A stretch of DNA of 64,000 nucleotides, from assembly GCF_030433435.1 (NCBI RefSeq), contig NZ_JANRHH010000012.1:1-64000 (forward strand), in the 5' to 3' direction. The notes under the pieces were generated by a model. It made no database searches and was not told the DNA's origin. It saw nothing but the letters and a program-made list of their open reading frames with translations. This DNA comes from Polycladomyces subterraneus (lineage in GTDB: Bacteria; Bacillota; Bacilli; Thermoactinomycetales; JIR-001). Shown piece after piece: positions 7,892-16,684 of the stretch (position 1 is the first letter of the stretch; the number at the start of each line of letters is the position of its first letter). Position numbers and translations under genes: made by a program.

Positions 7892-8842
7892 TCACCCTGG
7901 TCTTCGAGATCCTAAGCGGTTACGGTTCGACCATCCCCCTCCATATGGGCGACTGTCGGTTGGCTCTGGCAACCATTCATTTTCCGTATCGTCTTCAAAC
8001 AGTTTGATACGGATGAGGCGGGCGTAGCGGGTGTACAACGTGCTGATCATTATCATGGTGGGGATCATGTGGAACAACGAGAAGAACAGTCCTCCGAATC
8101 CACCACCGATGATATTGGCAATGGTTTGGTCGCCGAAAAATTGGAGAACAAACCAAGGGCACACGGTGATCATGGTCAACACGGTCACACCAAGCGTTCC
8201 TAGAATCAATGCGTAGAGCAAGGAGAGAATGGCCGTTCCGCCTTGGAGAAATAACAGGCGAAAGCTGTGTCCCACCGCCGAGAACACACCCTTTTTCTCC
8301 ACCATCGAGATGACAGGGGTGTGAACAGTCGCCACCGCCAAACCAAGCAACAATAGTCCGCCCACGATCCAAACTACTATTTGTCCCAGTCCCGTCGGTA
8401 CTACCTCGGCGATTTGCGTGACGCCCCAGCCCGTCATGCCGATCAGGATGGCGTGAATCAGCAACATCAGAAGTATCCGTACCGGATAGCGCATGCCGTA
8501 GTAAAAGAAATGGCTGACGGAAAAACAGTCATGCAACGTAGCTTCCCGGATGGACCCCATCATGCCGCACAGCAAAAACAAGATTAACAGGAGCATCAGG
8601 GCCGAAAGAATTTCTAGCCCCGTCTTCCATATGGGTGGTACTTGTGTCAAGATCTGGGGCAGGGCATCTGTTCGCAGTGCAGTTAGGGTCTCAACCGGAC
8701 GAGAGAAGAAAGACGGTGCGATCATCCGGATGGATATGGCAAAAAAAGTAATCAACACGCAAATTGAGACCAATCCACCCAAAAACGTGCTGAACCAGAG
8801 CTTAATACCGTGGCGGTTCAGGAGGCTGAGTGTTTCACGCAA
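7892..8842 (-). CDS. Integral membrane protein, paralogue 1 of a tandem trio
   Basis: A 316-residue protein with about six hydrophobic segments and no recognised catalytic motif. I place the start at TTG 8842 because AAGGAG lies 8 bases upstream and because the resulting N-terminus (MRETLSLLNRHGIKLWF) aligns residue for residue with the two upstream paralogues. Shared features are the N-terminal R-H-x-x-x-W motif and a conserved loop (EKKGVFSAVGHSFRLL) matching ENEKVFRSI/V in the others. The C-terminal tail is short. Function unknown. Confidence 0.78.
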   Translation of the reverse strand: MRETLSLLNRHGIKLWFSTFLGGLVSICVLITFFAISIRMIAPSFFSRPVETLTALRTDALPQILTQVPPIWKTGLEILSALMLLLILFLLCGMMGSIREATLHDCFSVSHFFYYGMRYPVRILLMLLIHAILIGMTGWGVTQIAEVVPTGLGQIVVWIVGGLLLLGLAVATVHTPVISMVEKKGVFSAVGHSFRLLFLQGGTAILSLLYALILGTLGVTVLTMITVCPWFVLQFFGDQTIANIIGGGFGGLFFSLFHMIPTMIMISTLYTRYARLIRIKLFEDDTENEWLPEPTDSRPYGGGWSNRNRLGSRRPG

Positions 8843-8879
8843 CCCGATCACTCCTTTCAATATTTCGTCATTGACCCCC

Positions 8880-8905
8880 TCATAATAAAGAACGCCCGAA
8901 GGCGT
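8880..8905 (-). terminator. Terminator between paralogues 2 and 1
   Basis: On the minus strand ACGCC-TTCG-GGCGT (8892-8905) with a UUCG tetraloop is followed by TCTTTATT. It lies between the stop of the 8927-10198 gene and the start of paralogue 1. Confidence 0.6.
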
Positions 8906-8926
8906 CCGTTTGTTGAGGGAAATATT

Positions 8927-10198
8927 TCACTGTTGCCGGGGGTATTGCGGTGGTTGGCTCGGTTTTTCCGGTTGAGGCTGTGGCGATGGCTGAGTGGATT
9001 GCGGTTGGGACGATTGCGGCACCTGCCAGGACGGTTTCCCCTGATGTTGGCCCGGGTTGAAGGTAAAAGACGGTTGGAACGGCGACTGGAACTGCGGCCC
9101 CGACGATGGCTGTTGTGGTTGGGACCAACCCGACTGAGCGCCGGAACCACTGGACGGTGTCGTTAACGGCTGGTTGGGTTGACCCCATGAAACCGACTGG
9201 CTTCCCATTTGTGGTTGCGACGGTTGATTCGGTTGCTGCCACGTTGATCCCTGCGGATTGAAGCTCGGGTTGTATCCGTTGCCAAAGCCTGTGGCAGGTC
9301 CCTGCGGCTGAGGAGATTGGTTATAGCCGTGGGCTTGATACCCTTGTCCTTGCCCTTGCCAGTTGGCATCCGCAGTCGGCCCGCTTACCGGGTACAACTC
9401 GCCGCGCAGCCGGTTTTGGTAACGATGGGCGATGAAGAGAATATTGACAGTGAACACATATACCCAAAAGGGAATGATGAGTAAAAAAACAAAGAATGCA
9501 ATCATGGAGCTGACTTTGGCAAGAAAACTCATAATCAGATCAATGATTAACGCGACTGCCGAAATGCCTAAAATCCCCAAAAACGTGAGGAAAACAGTAC
9601 TGAATTGCTGCCGGAGCAAACGGAAAGATTGGCTGATAGAACGAAACACTTTTTCGTTTTCAGCTACCAGAATAATCGGTGCATTCATAAACGCTAGTAT
9701 GGGGACAAAATAACCTACCAATGATAGTATGACCAGAATCCACCCGAGAACCAAATTATGATTCGCAAATGAAAAAATGGCCCCAAAAAAGAATAGTAGA
9801 AATGGAATGTAGGCAAAGAACATCAAAAAACTGAGGCCGAGCATCTTGAAAGCGTATCGGAATCCCGTACGGAAGAACGAACCAATTGATGATTGACCAC
9901 GGCAAACTGCCTCAACAGCTGTTCCGATTGCTCCCGAACTCCAGATGGATGCGAACAAAAAGCAAATCGCATAATAAAAGATTACACTGAACCCGAAAAT
10001 TCCCACGATTTGTACTGGATCGAAGCTATCGCTTTCCAGTTTGTTTAAGGCGCCAGACCCCAAAATTGATCCAAATGTGACGAAAAACAAAATACTCATT
10101 ACAAACGTAAACACTATCAAAAGTGCAAGCGACCCCAACAAGTTGCTTAACCAAACTTTCAGCGAATGCCGACGCAAAACGGATGAGAATGATGGCAT
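8927..10198 (-). CDS. Integral membrane protein with long Pro/Gln-rich tail, paralogue 2
   Basis: A 423-residue protein: about six membrane segments in residues 1-270, then a roughly 150-residue low-complexity tail rich in Pro, Gln, Ser and Gly. It shares with its neighbours the start MPSFSSVLRRHSLKVWLSN, the GSFFRTGFRYAFKMLG segment and the loop ENEKVFRSISQSFRLLRQQF. GAGGGG precedes the ATG. The tail is probably disordered and may be a protein-interaction surface. Function unknown; it resembles uncharacterised Firmicute membrane proteins, but I cannot name the family. Confidence 0.82.
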   Translation of the reverse strand: MPSFSSVLRRHSLKVWLSNLLGSLALLIVFTFVMSILFFVTFGSILGSGALNKLESDSFDPVQIVGIFGFSVIFYYAICFLFASIWSSGAIGTAVEAVCRGQSSIGSFFRTGFRYAFKMLGLSFLMFFAYIPFLLFFFGAIFSFANHNLVLGWILVILSLVGYFVPILAFMNAPIILVAENEKVFRSISQSFRLLRQQFSTVFLTFLGILGISAVALIIDLIMSFLAKVSSMIAFFVFLLIIPFWVYVFTVNILFIAHRYQNRLRGELYPVSGPTADANWQGQGQGYQAHGYNQSPQPQGPATGFGNGYNPSFNPQGSTWQQPNQPSQPQMGSQSVSWGQPNQPLTTPSSGSGAQSGWSQPQQPSSGPQFQSPFQPSFTFNPGQHQGKPSWQVPQSSQPQSTQPSPQPQPEKPSQPPQYPRQQ

Positions 10199-10354
10199 GC
10201 AAACCCCTCATTTCTTTATGTATTTGCGTCAGGTGTTTCATAAACAGATATTTTTATGAAACTCATGTGATCGATCTCTATTTTACCTTTTTTTATTCAG
10301 ATTTGAAGAGGATTTTTCATATTTTCTCATTAAGAACCAATCAACCACCATTTT

Positions 10355-10385
10355 CAAACGCCTCGGGAGCACCCCGAGGCGTTTG
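10355..10385 (-). terminator. Stem-loop after paralogue 3
   Basis: A 13-bp perfect stem, CAAACGCCTCGGG/CCCGAGGCGTTTG with a five-base loop, starts 6 bases past the stop codon. The following minus-strand sequence lacks a clear T-run, so termination efficiency is uncertain. Confidence 0.6.
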
Positions 10386-10390
10386 ATTCT

Positions 10391-11443
10391 TCAATGATGA
10401 GGCGGTTGATTCGGATTTGGATGGGTGGTCGAAGGTGGTTGATAAGTAAACGGCGGCTGATATTCGGTTTGCGGTTGATAGGGTTGACTTTGCGCAGAAT
10501 GTGGAACGCCTATCGTTCCCCAGTCGTTAGCTTCAAGTTGGGGACCATTTGGTGACGACCCTGCTCTATAGGGTTCGCTATGATACCAAGAATGTGGCCC
10601 TTCCCCGGAAGGACCGGGTGGTGGAGTCGGGATGATTGCCGGCCGGATCTTCATCTTGTATCGCCAGACAATCAACAACGGAATCACCGCGATCAAGTAA
10701 ATATAGTAAAGCCCAGTGAGAAACGCCAAAATCCCCAAGATTACCTTTAGGGCCAGGTTGTTCTCTGACAGCGGGATCAAGGGAAGTATGAGTACCAACG
10801 GAGCGGCGAACCATGCCAGTATCATCAAGAACGTCAGCAATGACTGTCCCCATTTCCGCCAGCTTGCCAACCACGCAAGTTTAACGGAACGAAACACTTT
10901 TTCATTTTCGGCGATCATGATCACATGTGAATGGCTCACCCAAATGATCAGGTACACATAGACGAAGAGATACCAAATGACGCCGATGCTTTTCACCCAG
11001 TCGGAGTGGCTCGTTGCGATCAAAAGAACCGAGGGCAATACAAGCAACAAGCCGAGAATTACGATCAGTACATATTTCCCCGCGAAACGAAAGACAAATC
11101 GATATCCATATCGAAAGAACGAACCGATCGTCACGCGGTCTTCAAAGACGGCTTGCACGGCGGGACCATAATACCCTCCAACAAAAAATGAAATAATGGC
11201 CAAATAGAAAAGAAAATACAGAACAATCGCCGTCATCCCCACAATCATGGCCTGGATCGAATTCAAATGCTCCAGCATGTACTTGATTTCTGATCCCCAA
11301 CCAGTCACCGTAGCGACACCGAAGATCAACATGAGCAACACCAAGAGAATTATTGAAGCAATGATAGTCAACGTGATTCCTACCAAATAACTCAACCATA
11401 CCATCCCTGAGTGTCTTCTGAGGACTGAGACGAATGACTGCAT
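10391..11443 (-). CDS. Integral membrane protein with Pro-rich tail, paralogue 3
   Basis: A 350-residue protein with about six membrane segments and a roughly 80-residue Pro/Tyr/Gln/His-rich tail. It matches its downstream neighbours in MQSFVSVLRRHSGMVWLSY, GSFFRYGYRFVFRFAG and the loop ENEKVFRSVKLAWLASWRKW. GGGAGG precedes the ATG. The three genes are probably products of tandem duplication and subsequent divergence. Function unknown. Confidence 0.82.
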   Translation of the reverse strand: MQSFVSVLRRHSGMVWLSYLVGITLTIIASIILLVLLMLIFGVATVTGWGSEIKYMLEHLNSIQAMIVGMTAIVLYFLFYLAIISFFVGGYYGPAVQAVFEDRVTIGSFFRYGYRFVFRFAGKYVLIVILGLLLVLPSVLLIATSHSDWVKSIGVIWYLFVYVYLIIWVSHSHVIMIAENEKVFRSVKLAWLASWRKWGQSLLTFLMILAWFAAPLVLILPLIPLSENNLALKVILGILAFLTGLYYIYLIAVIPLLIVWRYKMKIRPAIIPTPPPGPSGEGPHSWYHSEPYRAGSSPNGPQLEANDWGTIGVPHSAQSQPYQPQTEYQPPFTYQPPSTTHPNPNQPPHH

Positions 11444-11706
11444 ATCCAGCCTCCCATCTATTTTTGACCCCTATTATACCGGTTTTTATCTTTACATGGT
11501 TTCATTTTTGAAAAAAATCTTGTAAAGGGAGTTAGTACCGGTTAGAGGAAAATGTGTTCTCCTCATCGATTTCAAGACGATATCAGTATCAGTATTAAAA
11601 CAAGGGTCGAGCGGTTTGACAGGCTGGCCGACGTTTATACTATTTTTGGTGTAAAATATTTGTGAGGAGACGGAAAAGCGAACAAGGAGCGGAAGGGAGG
11701 AAAACG

Positions 11707-13512
11707 ATGCGTCCAACCATCAAGGAAAAACTGCCGCTCCTACCCGATCAGCCCGGTTGTTATCTGATGAAAAACGAAGTCGGTGACATCATCTACGTCG
11801 GCAAGGCCAAAAGCCTGAAAAACCGGGTGCGGTCGTATTTCACCGGCAGTCATGATGCCAAGACCCAACGGTTGGTCTCCGAGATCGCCGATTTTGAATA
11901 CATCGTGACGGGGAGTCCGATTGAGGCGCTCATCTTGGAGTGCAACCTGATCAAGAAACATCGTCCCCGTTACAACGTCATGCTCAAAGACGACAAATCC
12001 TATCCGTATATCCGATTGACGAAGGAACGTCATCCCCGGTTGGAAGTGACGCGCCGGGTACGGAAAGACGGGTCCAAATATTTCGGCCCGTATCCGAACG
12101 CGGGGGCGGCGCAACAGACGAAAAAACTGCTGGACAAGTTGTATCCGCTCAGAAAATGTAATACGTTGCCCAAGCGGGTCTGTCTGTATTACCATTTGGG
12201 ACAATGTCTGGCACCATGTGAATACCCTGTCGATCGTCAGCAGTATGAGGAGATGACGACGCAGATCGTTCGTTTCTTAAACGGCGGGTACCAAGAGGTA
12301 CAGCGTGATCTGCGGCGCAAAATGGAAGAGGCCGCTGAATCGCTGGATTTCGAGCGGGCCAAGGAGTATCGGGATCTCATCCGGCATATCGAGACGATCA
12401 TGGAGAAACAGACGATCACGTTCCAAGACAATGTGGATCGGGATGTGTTCGGGTACGCCCACGACAAAGGGTGGATGTGCGTACAAGTGTTTTTCGTCCG
12501 CCAAGGCAAACTGATCGAACGGGACGTATCCATTTTTCCGCATTACAACGAACCGGAGGAAGATTTTCTCTCGTTCGTCACGCAGTTTTACCATGACAAT
12601 CCAGCGCTCCCCAGAGAGATTTTCCTGCCGTTTGAGGTCGATCCGGAGTGGTTGCGCGAATGGTTGAACGGCGTTCATGTCCATGTTCCGCAACGGGGGC
12701 TAAAGCGAAAGCTGGTTGAGATGGCGCAGGAGAACGCACGGATTGCCCTGGAAGAGCGGTTCCGCCTGATGGAGCGGGATGAAGAGCGGACGCAGCGAGC
12801 CATCCGACAGCTGGGTGAAGCGCTCGGGATCGGTGTGCCGCGACGGATCGAAGCCTTTGACAACTCCAACATCCAGGGGACTGATCCTGTTTCGGCGATG
12901 GTGGTGTTTCTTGACGGTAAACCCGCCAAGCAGGAATACCGTAAATTCAAGATCCGTACGGTGGACAAACCGGATGATTACGAAACGATGCGTGAAGTGA
13001 TTCGCCGCCGGTATACGCGGGTGTTGAAAGAGGATCTGCCGTTGCCCGATTTGATCCTCGTCGACGGCGGCCGCGGGCAGATAGCGGCGGCACGGGATGT
13101 GTTGGAAAATGAGCTGGGGTTGTATATTCCCGTCGGCGGCATGGTGAAAGACGATCGGCATCGAACGGCGAGATTGTTGGCGGGTGATCCTCCTGAGCCG
13201 GTCGATTTGCCCAGAGGTAGCCAGGAATTTTATTTGCTGCAGCGGATTCAGGAAGAGGTCCATCGGTTTGCTGTCGCGTTTCACCGGAAAACCCGTACTA
13301 AGGCGGCGTTCCGCTCTAAACTGGACGACATTCCGGGTGTGGGGGAAAAACGAAAACAGATGCTGTTCCGCCATTTCGGTTCAATTGAAAATATGAAAAA
13401 CGCCACTGTCGAAGAATACCGAAAAGCGGGGATCGGCGACAAGCTGGCACGCACTATCATTCAAGCGTTGCGACAAGACGGGGAATCGGAACATGATGCG
13501 GTTACGCGATGA
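11707..13512 (+). CDS. uvrC: Excinuclease ABC subunit C
   Basis: A 601-residue UvrC, the nuclease that incises DNA on both sides of a lesion bound by UvrB. The N-terminal GIY-YIG domain is seen in [20 protein letters not shown], a UVR coiled coil near residues 200-235, the RNase H-like domain with [20 protein letters not shown] and [13 protein letters not shown], and C-terminal helix-hairpin-helix repeats ([16 protein letters not shown]). ATG at 11707 follows GGGAGG. The 3' end overlaps mobA by 20 bases. Confidence 0.97.
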   Translation: MRPTIKEKLPLLPDQPGCYLMKNEVGDIIYVGKAKSLKNRVRSYFTGSHDAKTQRLVSEIADFEYIVTGSPIEALILECNLIKKHRPRYNVMLKDDKSYPYIRLTKERHPRLEVTRRVRKDGSKYFGPYPNAGAAQQTKKLLDKLYPLRKCNTLPKRVCLYYHLGQCLAPCEYPVDRQQYEEMTTQIVRFLNGGYQEVQRDLRRKMEEAAESLDFERAKEYRDLIRHIETIMEKQTITFQDNVDRDVFGYAHDKGWMCVQVFFVRQGKLIERDVSIFPHYNEPEEDFLSFVTQFYHDNPALPREIFLPFEVDPEWLREWLNGVHVHVPQRGLKRKLVEMAQENARIALEERFRLMERDEERTQRAIRQLGEALGIGVPRRIEAFDNSNIQGTDPVSAMVVFLDGKPAKQEYRKFKIRTVDKPDDYETMREVIRRRYTRVLKEDLPLPDLILVDGGRGQIAAARDVLENELGLYIPVGGMVKDDRHRTARLLAGDPPEPVDLPRGSQEFYLLQRIQEEVHRFAVAFHRKTRTKAAFRSKLDDIPGVGEKRKQMLFRHFGSIENMKNATVEEYRKAGIGDKLARTIIQALRQDGESEHDAVTR

Positions 13513-14116
13513 CCGAAGAACGGGCGTGATCGTGCTTGCCGGCGGCGCTTCCTCCCGCATGGGAACGGACAAAGCGATGCTGCTGATCGGGGGAGTCCCC
13601 GTCATCCGTCATATTGTGGAAAAAATGAGCCCCATCGGACCGGTGCTAGTGGTGACGAACCATCCCGAGCGGTATCGCTGGCTGGAGGTGCCCATGGTGA
13701 AGGATCGTGAGCCGGGTCGGGGGCCGCTCGCGGGTTTGCATGCCGGTTTGTCGACGTCTATATGTGAAACCAATCTCGTCGTGGCTTGCGACATGCCGTT
13801 CGTCTCGATGAGGGCGGCTGTGTGGTTATTGTCCAGACTGGGAAATGCCTTCGTTTGTGTGCCCACACTGGACGGACGGCCGCATCCGTTGTTTGCGGTG
13901 TATCGAAAGGCATGTTTACCCGTGTTGGCGCGACAACTTCGCGAGGGACAATTGCAGGTTCGTCGGTTTTTGGCGGAGGTGCCCACCCGTTTTGTTTCCC
14001 TGGAGGAAGCCGGTTTGGGTGAAGAGGCGGAACGGTGTGTATGGAACATGAACCGGCCGGAGGATTACCACCGAGCGTTGCAAATGGCGCACGAAGACTG
14101 CTCGTTCGCGGACTAA
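13493..14116 (+). CDS. mobA: Molybdenum cofactor guanylyltransferase
   Basis: A 207-residue nucleotidyltransferase with the N-terminal signature [17 protein letters not shown] and the metal-binding segment VVACDMPFV. It attaches GMP to molybdopterin to form the guanine dinucleotide cofactor. It begins inside uvrC (ATG 13493, or the adjacent ATG 13496), suggesting translational coupling. No other molybdenum cofactor genes are present in the window. Confidence 0.9.
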   Translation: MMRLRDDRRTGVIVLAGGASSRMGTDKAMLLIGGVPVIRHIVEKMSPIGPVLVVTNHPERYRWLEVPMVKDREPGRGPLAGLHAGLSTSICETNLVVACDMPFVSMRAAVWLLSRLGNAFVCVPTLDGRPHPLFAVYRKACLPVLARQLREGQLQVRRFLAEVPTRFVSLEEAGLGEEAERCVWNMNRPEDYHRALQMAHEDCSFAD

Positions 14117-14172
14117 CGGGATAACGGCTCGTCCGAAACGTGACCGTCAACCGGATGGATCAGATCACCCGC

Positions 14173-14979
14173 TCATTCTGTACGAGGTTTTCCGGGATCG
14201 CATTCGGGCGGTTCGACACGGGTCACTTGGGCCAACTTGTGGAGATAGTAACATTCTTCGCGAAACATGTGATCCGGGATCAGTGCCGGTATGGCATCCA
14301 GTACAGTATGATGCAGTTCCATCTCTTCCAGTTCAAGCAAAAATGCTTGGAACAGGCGGATCTCCAATTCCACTTCGTGATTAAACCGGGAAAGGGCGGG
14401 GAAATCGCGGAGACACGTCCGCAAATAGCCGGATATCTCCAACGCCTTGAGATAATAGGCGTCAAAATGCCGGGCAAAGGCTCGGCTTTTTTTCTTCAGT
14501 CGCCGTTCCACCCCGTCCAGTCTCCCGTCCAACGCATTTGCGTGTCCTGAGGCATCCGGCAACCATACGAGATGGTGATGGATCGGGTGAAGCGGGGGAG
14601 GCGGTTCATTTTTTTGGAGATAATGGAGAATGCGGAGATATTCCTCCACTTCATTCACCATGTGATTGAGAAACGTGGGAGTCATGCCCAGTGCGATATC
14701 GCCGATCAGGTGACGTTGGAGCAAATGCAGTTTGAACGTTCGAATATCCGATGCGGCCCGACAAGCCAGGCGGCTGAATTCGGCAGGGTCGGTATCCCCC
14801 GGACTGCGCGCCTGGTTTAACAATGCGTCCATCCGTTCGATGAAGAATTCAGCTCGGGCCACTTCTTTTTTCTCCCGGGGGGACAAATTGTCCGTCAGAA
14901 ATCGCGCGTGATCCCCCAACACCTGCAGCCAAAATCGATGTTCCCACCAGGCTGACCTCGTCCGTTCCCCATGACCCAT
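14173..14979 (-). CDS. DUF2935-like helical protein
   Basis: A 268-residue, largely helical protein. The start WWEHRFWLQVLGDHARF and the internal repeat-like HHLVWLPDASGHANALDGRLDGVE resemble DUF2935 proteins, which hold two ferritin-like helical bundles rich in His/Glu and may bind metal. The start is ATG 14979, preceded by AAGGAGG; the frame is open for 29 more codons without a ribosome site. Function unknown; a metal-binding role is inferred from the family fold. Confidence 0.8.
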   Translation of the reverse strand: MGHGERTRSAWWEHRFWLQVLGDHARFLTDNLSPREKKEVARAEFFIERMDALLNQARSPGDTDPAEFSRLACRAASDIRTFKLHLLQRHLIGDIALGMTPTFLNHMVNEVEEYLRILHYLQKNEPPPPLHPIHHHLVWLPDASGHANALDGRLDGVERRLKKKSRAFARHFDAYYLKALEISGYLRTCLRDFPALSRFNHEVELEIRLFQAFLLELEEMELHHTVLDAIPALIPDHMFREECYYLHKLAQVTRVEPPECDPGKPRTE

Positions 14980-15103
14980 CTGAAACCCTCCTTTCTCAGC
15001 CAACATATGAGCTGAGAGGCTTGGGTCATGCCGAGCGGTTTCATCTAAGAGGAAGATCCGGTACAATCAGATTACTTGGGCCAAAATGATGGGAGGATGT
15101 AGG

Positions 15104-15850
15104 ATGGCAGAACGGAAACGCCAACGCCTGGACAAGATCTTGTCCAACATGGGATACGGTACACGCAAGGAAATCAAGAAACTGATCAAAGCGGGATATG
15201 TGACAGTCAATGGCGAATGGGCGGATGATCCTGGTATGCATGTTGATCCGCATGATGATGTGATCGAAGTGGATGGCGAACGTGTCATCTATCGCCGGTA
15301 TATCTATTTGATGATGAACAAGCCGCAGGGGGTGTTGTCCGCCACCGAGGATCGGGAAAGCGCGGTGGTGGTGGATTTGCTTCATCCTGAGCACGCCTTT
15401 TTTGAGCCGTTTCCGGTGGGCAGGTTGGACAAGGATACGGAGGGCCTGCTTTTGCTGACTAATGACGGCAAACTGGCGCACCGACTGCTGTCTCCTAAGA
15501 AACACGTACCGAAAACGTATTACGCGGAAGTGGAAGGAGCGGTGACCGATGCCGATGTCGAAGCGTTCTCCCGTGGCGTAACATTGGACGATGGTTACCG
15601 CACCCTGCCTGCCGAACTGAACGTGTTGCGATCGGGGCCGAAATCCGAAGTGGAACTGACCATATATGAAGGCAAATACCATCAGGTGAAACGCATGTTC
15701 CAGGCGGTGGGAAAGCGCGTCACCTTTTTGAAACGCATTGCCATGGGACCGTTGCCGTTGGACCCGAGCTTGGAGCCGGGAGAGTACCGTGAGTTGACCG
15801 AAGAGGAAGTAGCGGCGCTGAAAGGAGCGGAATCCGGCTCTCAGGCGTGA
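15104..15850 (+). CDS. RsuA/RluB-family rRNA pseudouridine synthase
   Basis: A 248-residue pseudouridine synthase. An N-terminal S4 RNA-binding domain (RLDKILSNMGYGTRKEIKKL) precedes the catalytic domain with the Asp-containing motif GRLDKDTEGLLLLTNDGKLA and the C-terminal GKYHQVKRMFQAVGK. The short S4 region and the VPKTYYAEVEG segment suggest the 16S rRNA (RsuA) type rather than RluB. Start ATG 15104 follows GGGAGG. A Nudix gene follows closely. Confidence 0.9.
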   Translation: MAERKRQRLDKILSNMGYGTRKEIKKLIKAGYVTVNGEWADDPGMHVDPHDDVIEVDGERVIYRRYIYLMMNKPQGVLSATEDRESAVVVDLLHPEHAFFEPFPVGRLDKDTEGLLLLTNDGKLAHRLLSPKKHVPKTYYAEVEGAVTDADVEAFSRGVTLDDGYRTLPAELNVLRSGPKSEVELTIYEGKYHQVKRMFQAVGKRVTFLKRIAMGPLPLDPSLEPGEYRELTEEEVAALKGAESGSQA

Positions 15851-15871
15851 TGAATGGGAGGAATGACGAAG

Positions 15872-16270
15872 ATGGTATGGCCTGTGTCCGTTAAAGGAGT
15901 GCTGACGGATAGGCAAAAACGAGTTTGTTTGTTGCAAAACGAACGGGATGAGTGGGAGTTGCCCGGCGGCAGGTTGGAACGGGGAGAAACGCCCGAAAAG
16001 TGTTTGAAACGAGAAATCAGGGAAGAACTGGGTATTCCGGTTGACGTGGAAAGACTGCTGGATGTGTGGGTGTATGAGGTACAACCAGGGGCTGAAGTGT
16101 TGATCGTAACGTATCGTTGCCATTGGGATGGGAAGGATATTCCTCGAATCAGTGACGAACACACAGCGATGGGATGGTTTGACCGCGGGGAAATCAGTGG
16201 ATTGCGCATACCGGAAGGATATTTGCGGGCGATTTTTTCAGTGCAGGGTGTTTCACCCAAGCGATCTTGA
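15872..16270 (+). CDS. Nudix hydrolase
   Basis: A 132-residue hydrolase with a complete Nudix box, GGRLERGETPEKCLKREIREELGI, split here as GGRLERGETPEKCL then KREIREELGI. Such enzymes cleave nucleoside diphosphates linked to another group; the substrate cannot be told from the sequence. I prefer ATG 15872, about 10 bases after GGGAGG; in-frame ATGs at 15854 and 15863 are too close to or upstream of that site. Probably cotranscribed with the upstream pseudouridine synthase. Confidence 0.87.
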   Translation: MVWPVSVKGVLTDRQKRVCLLQNERDEWELPGGRLERGETPEKCLKREIREELGIPVDVERLLDVWVYEVQPGAEVLIVTYRCHWDGKDIPRISDEHTAMGWFDRGEISGLRIPEGYLRAIFSVQGVSPKRS

Positions 16271-16290
16271 ATAAACATGCAACGAAACGA

Positions 16291-16319
16291 TTGGCAAAAT
16301 CTCCGTTTTGTGTTACAAT
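16291..16319 (+). promoter_or_regulatory. Promoter of the lysC leader
   Basis: TTGGCA (16291-16296) and TACAAT (16314-16319) with an exact 17-base spacer, 50-60 bases before the riboswitch core. Confidence 0.82.
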
Positions 16320-16369
16320 GCATGAAAACCTTGAAAACAACTGAATCTAAAAAGTTTTCCTCACTGCAC

Positions 16370-16570
16370 ACATGTGGAGTAGAGGTCGCGGAGCTTCAAG
16401 AGTACCTGTCGGGAGGGCCGGTTCCCGACGATCGGCAGGGAAAGGGGAGTCCGCCGAAGTTTCTCTCCTGGCCGGAAGGGGAGGAGCTGGGGTTGTCGCC
16501 GAACAGGGGCAACACTGTCACGGGAACGCATCGCGTCCCGTGGAGCACTATCTCACAGGGGACAGGTGAG
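16370..16570 (+). promoter_or_regulatory. Lysine riboswitch (L-box)
   Basis: The leader contains the conserved L-box blocks in order: GTAGAGGTCGCGGAGCTTCA with AGAGTACC, then GAAAGGGGAG-like AGGGAAAGGGGAGTCCGCCG followed by AAG, then CTGGGGTTGTCGCCGA and GTGGAGCACTATCT. These match the B. subtilis lysC leader. A terminator hairpin follows at 16597. High lysine should favour termination, limiting aspartokinase synthesis. Confidence 0.95.
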
Positions 16571-16596
16571 GCTGGAAGAGCCGCGTGCATACACAT

Positions 16597-16628
16597 GGCG
16601 ACAGCTGTCATCTCCGCTGTCGCCTTTT
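16597..16628 (+). terminator. Riboswitch-controlled terminator of lysC
   Basis: GGCGACAGC/GCTGTCGCC (16597-16605 and 16616-16624) followed by TTTTCG, positioned between the L-box and the lysC start as the expression platform. Confidence 0.88.
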
Positions 16629-16684
16629 CGTATACCGCGCATCCCCTGCAATCACGAAAGGCGGGAGAGGAGCCGATTGAACCG

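Noticed and set aside
11616-11641. TTGACA/TATACT promoter for uvrC
   Set aside because: The spacer is only 14 bases, too short for a standard promoter; the true uvrC promoter was not identified.
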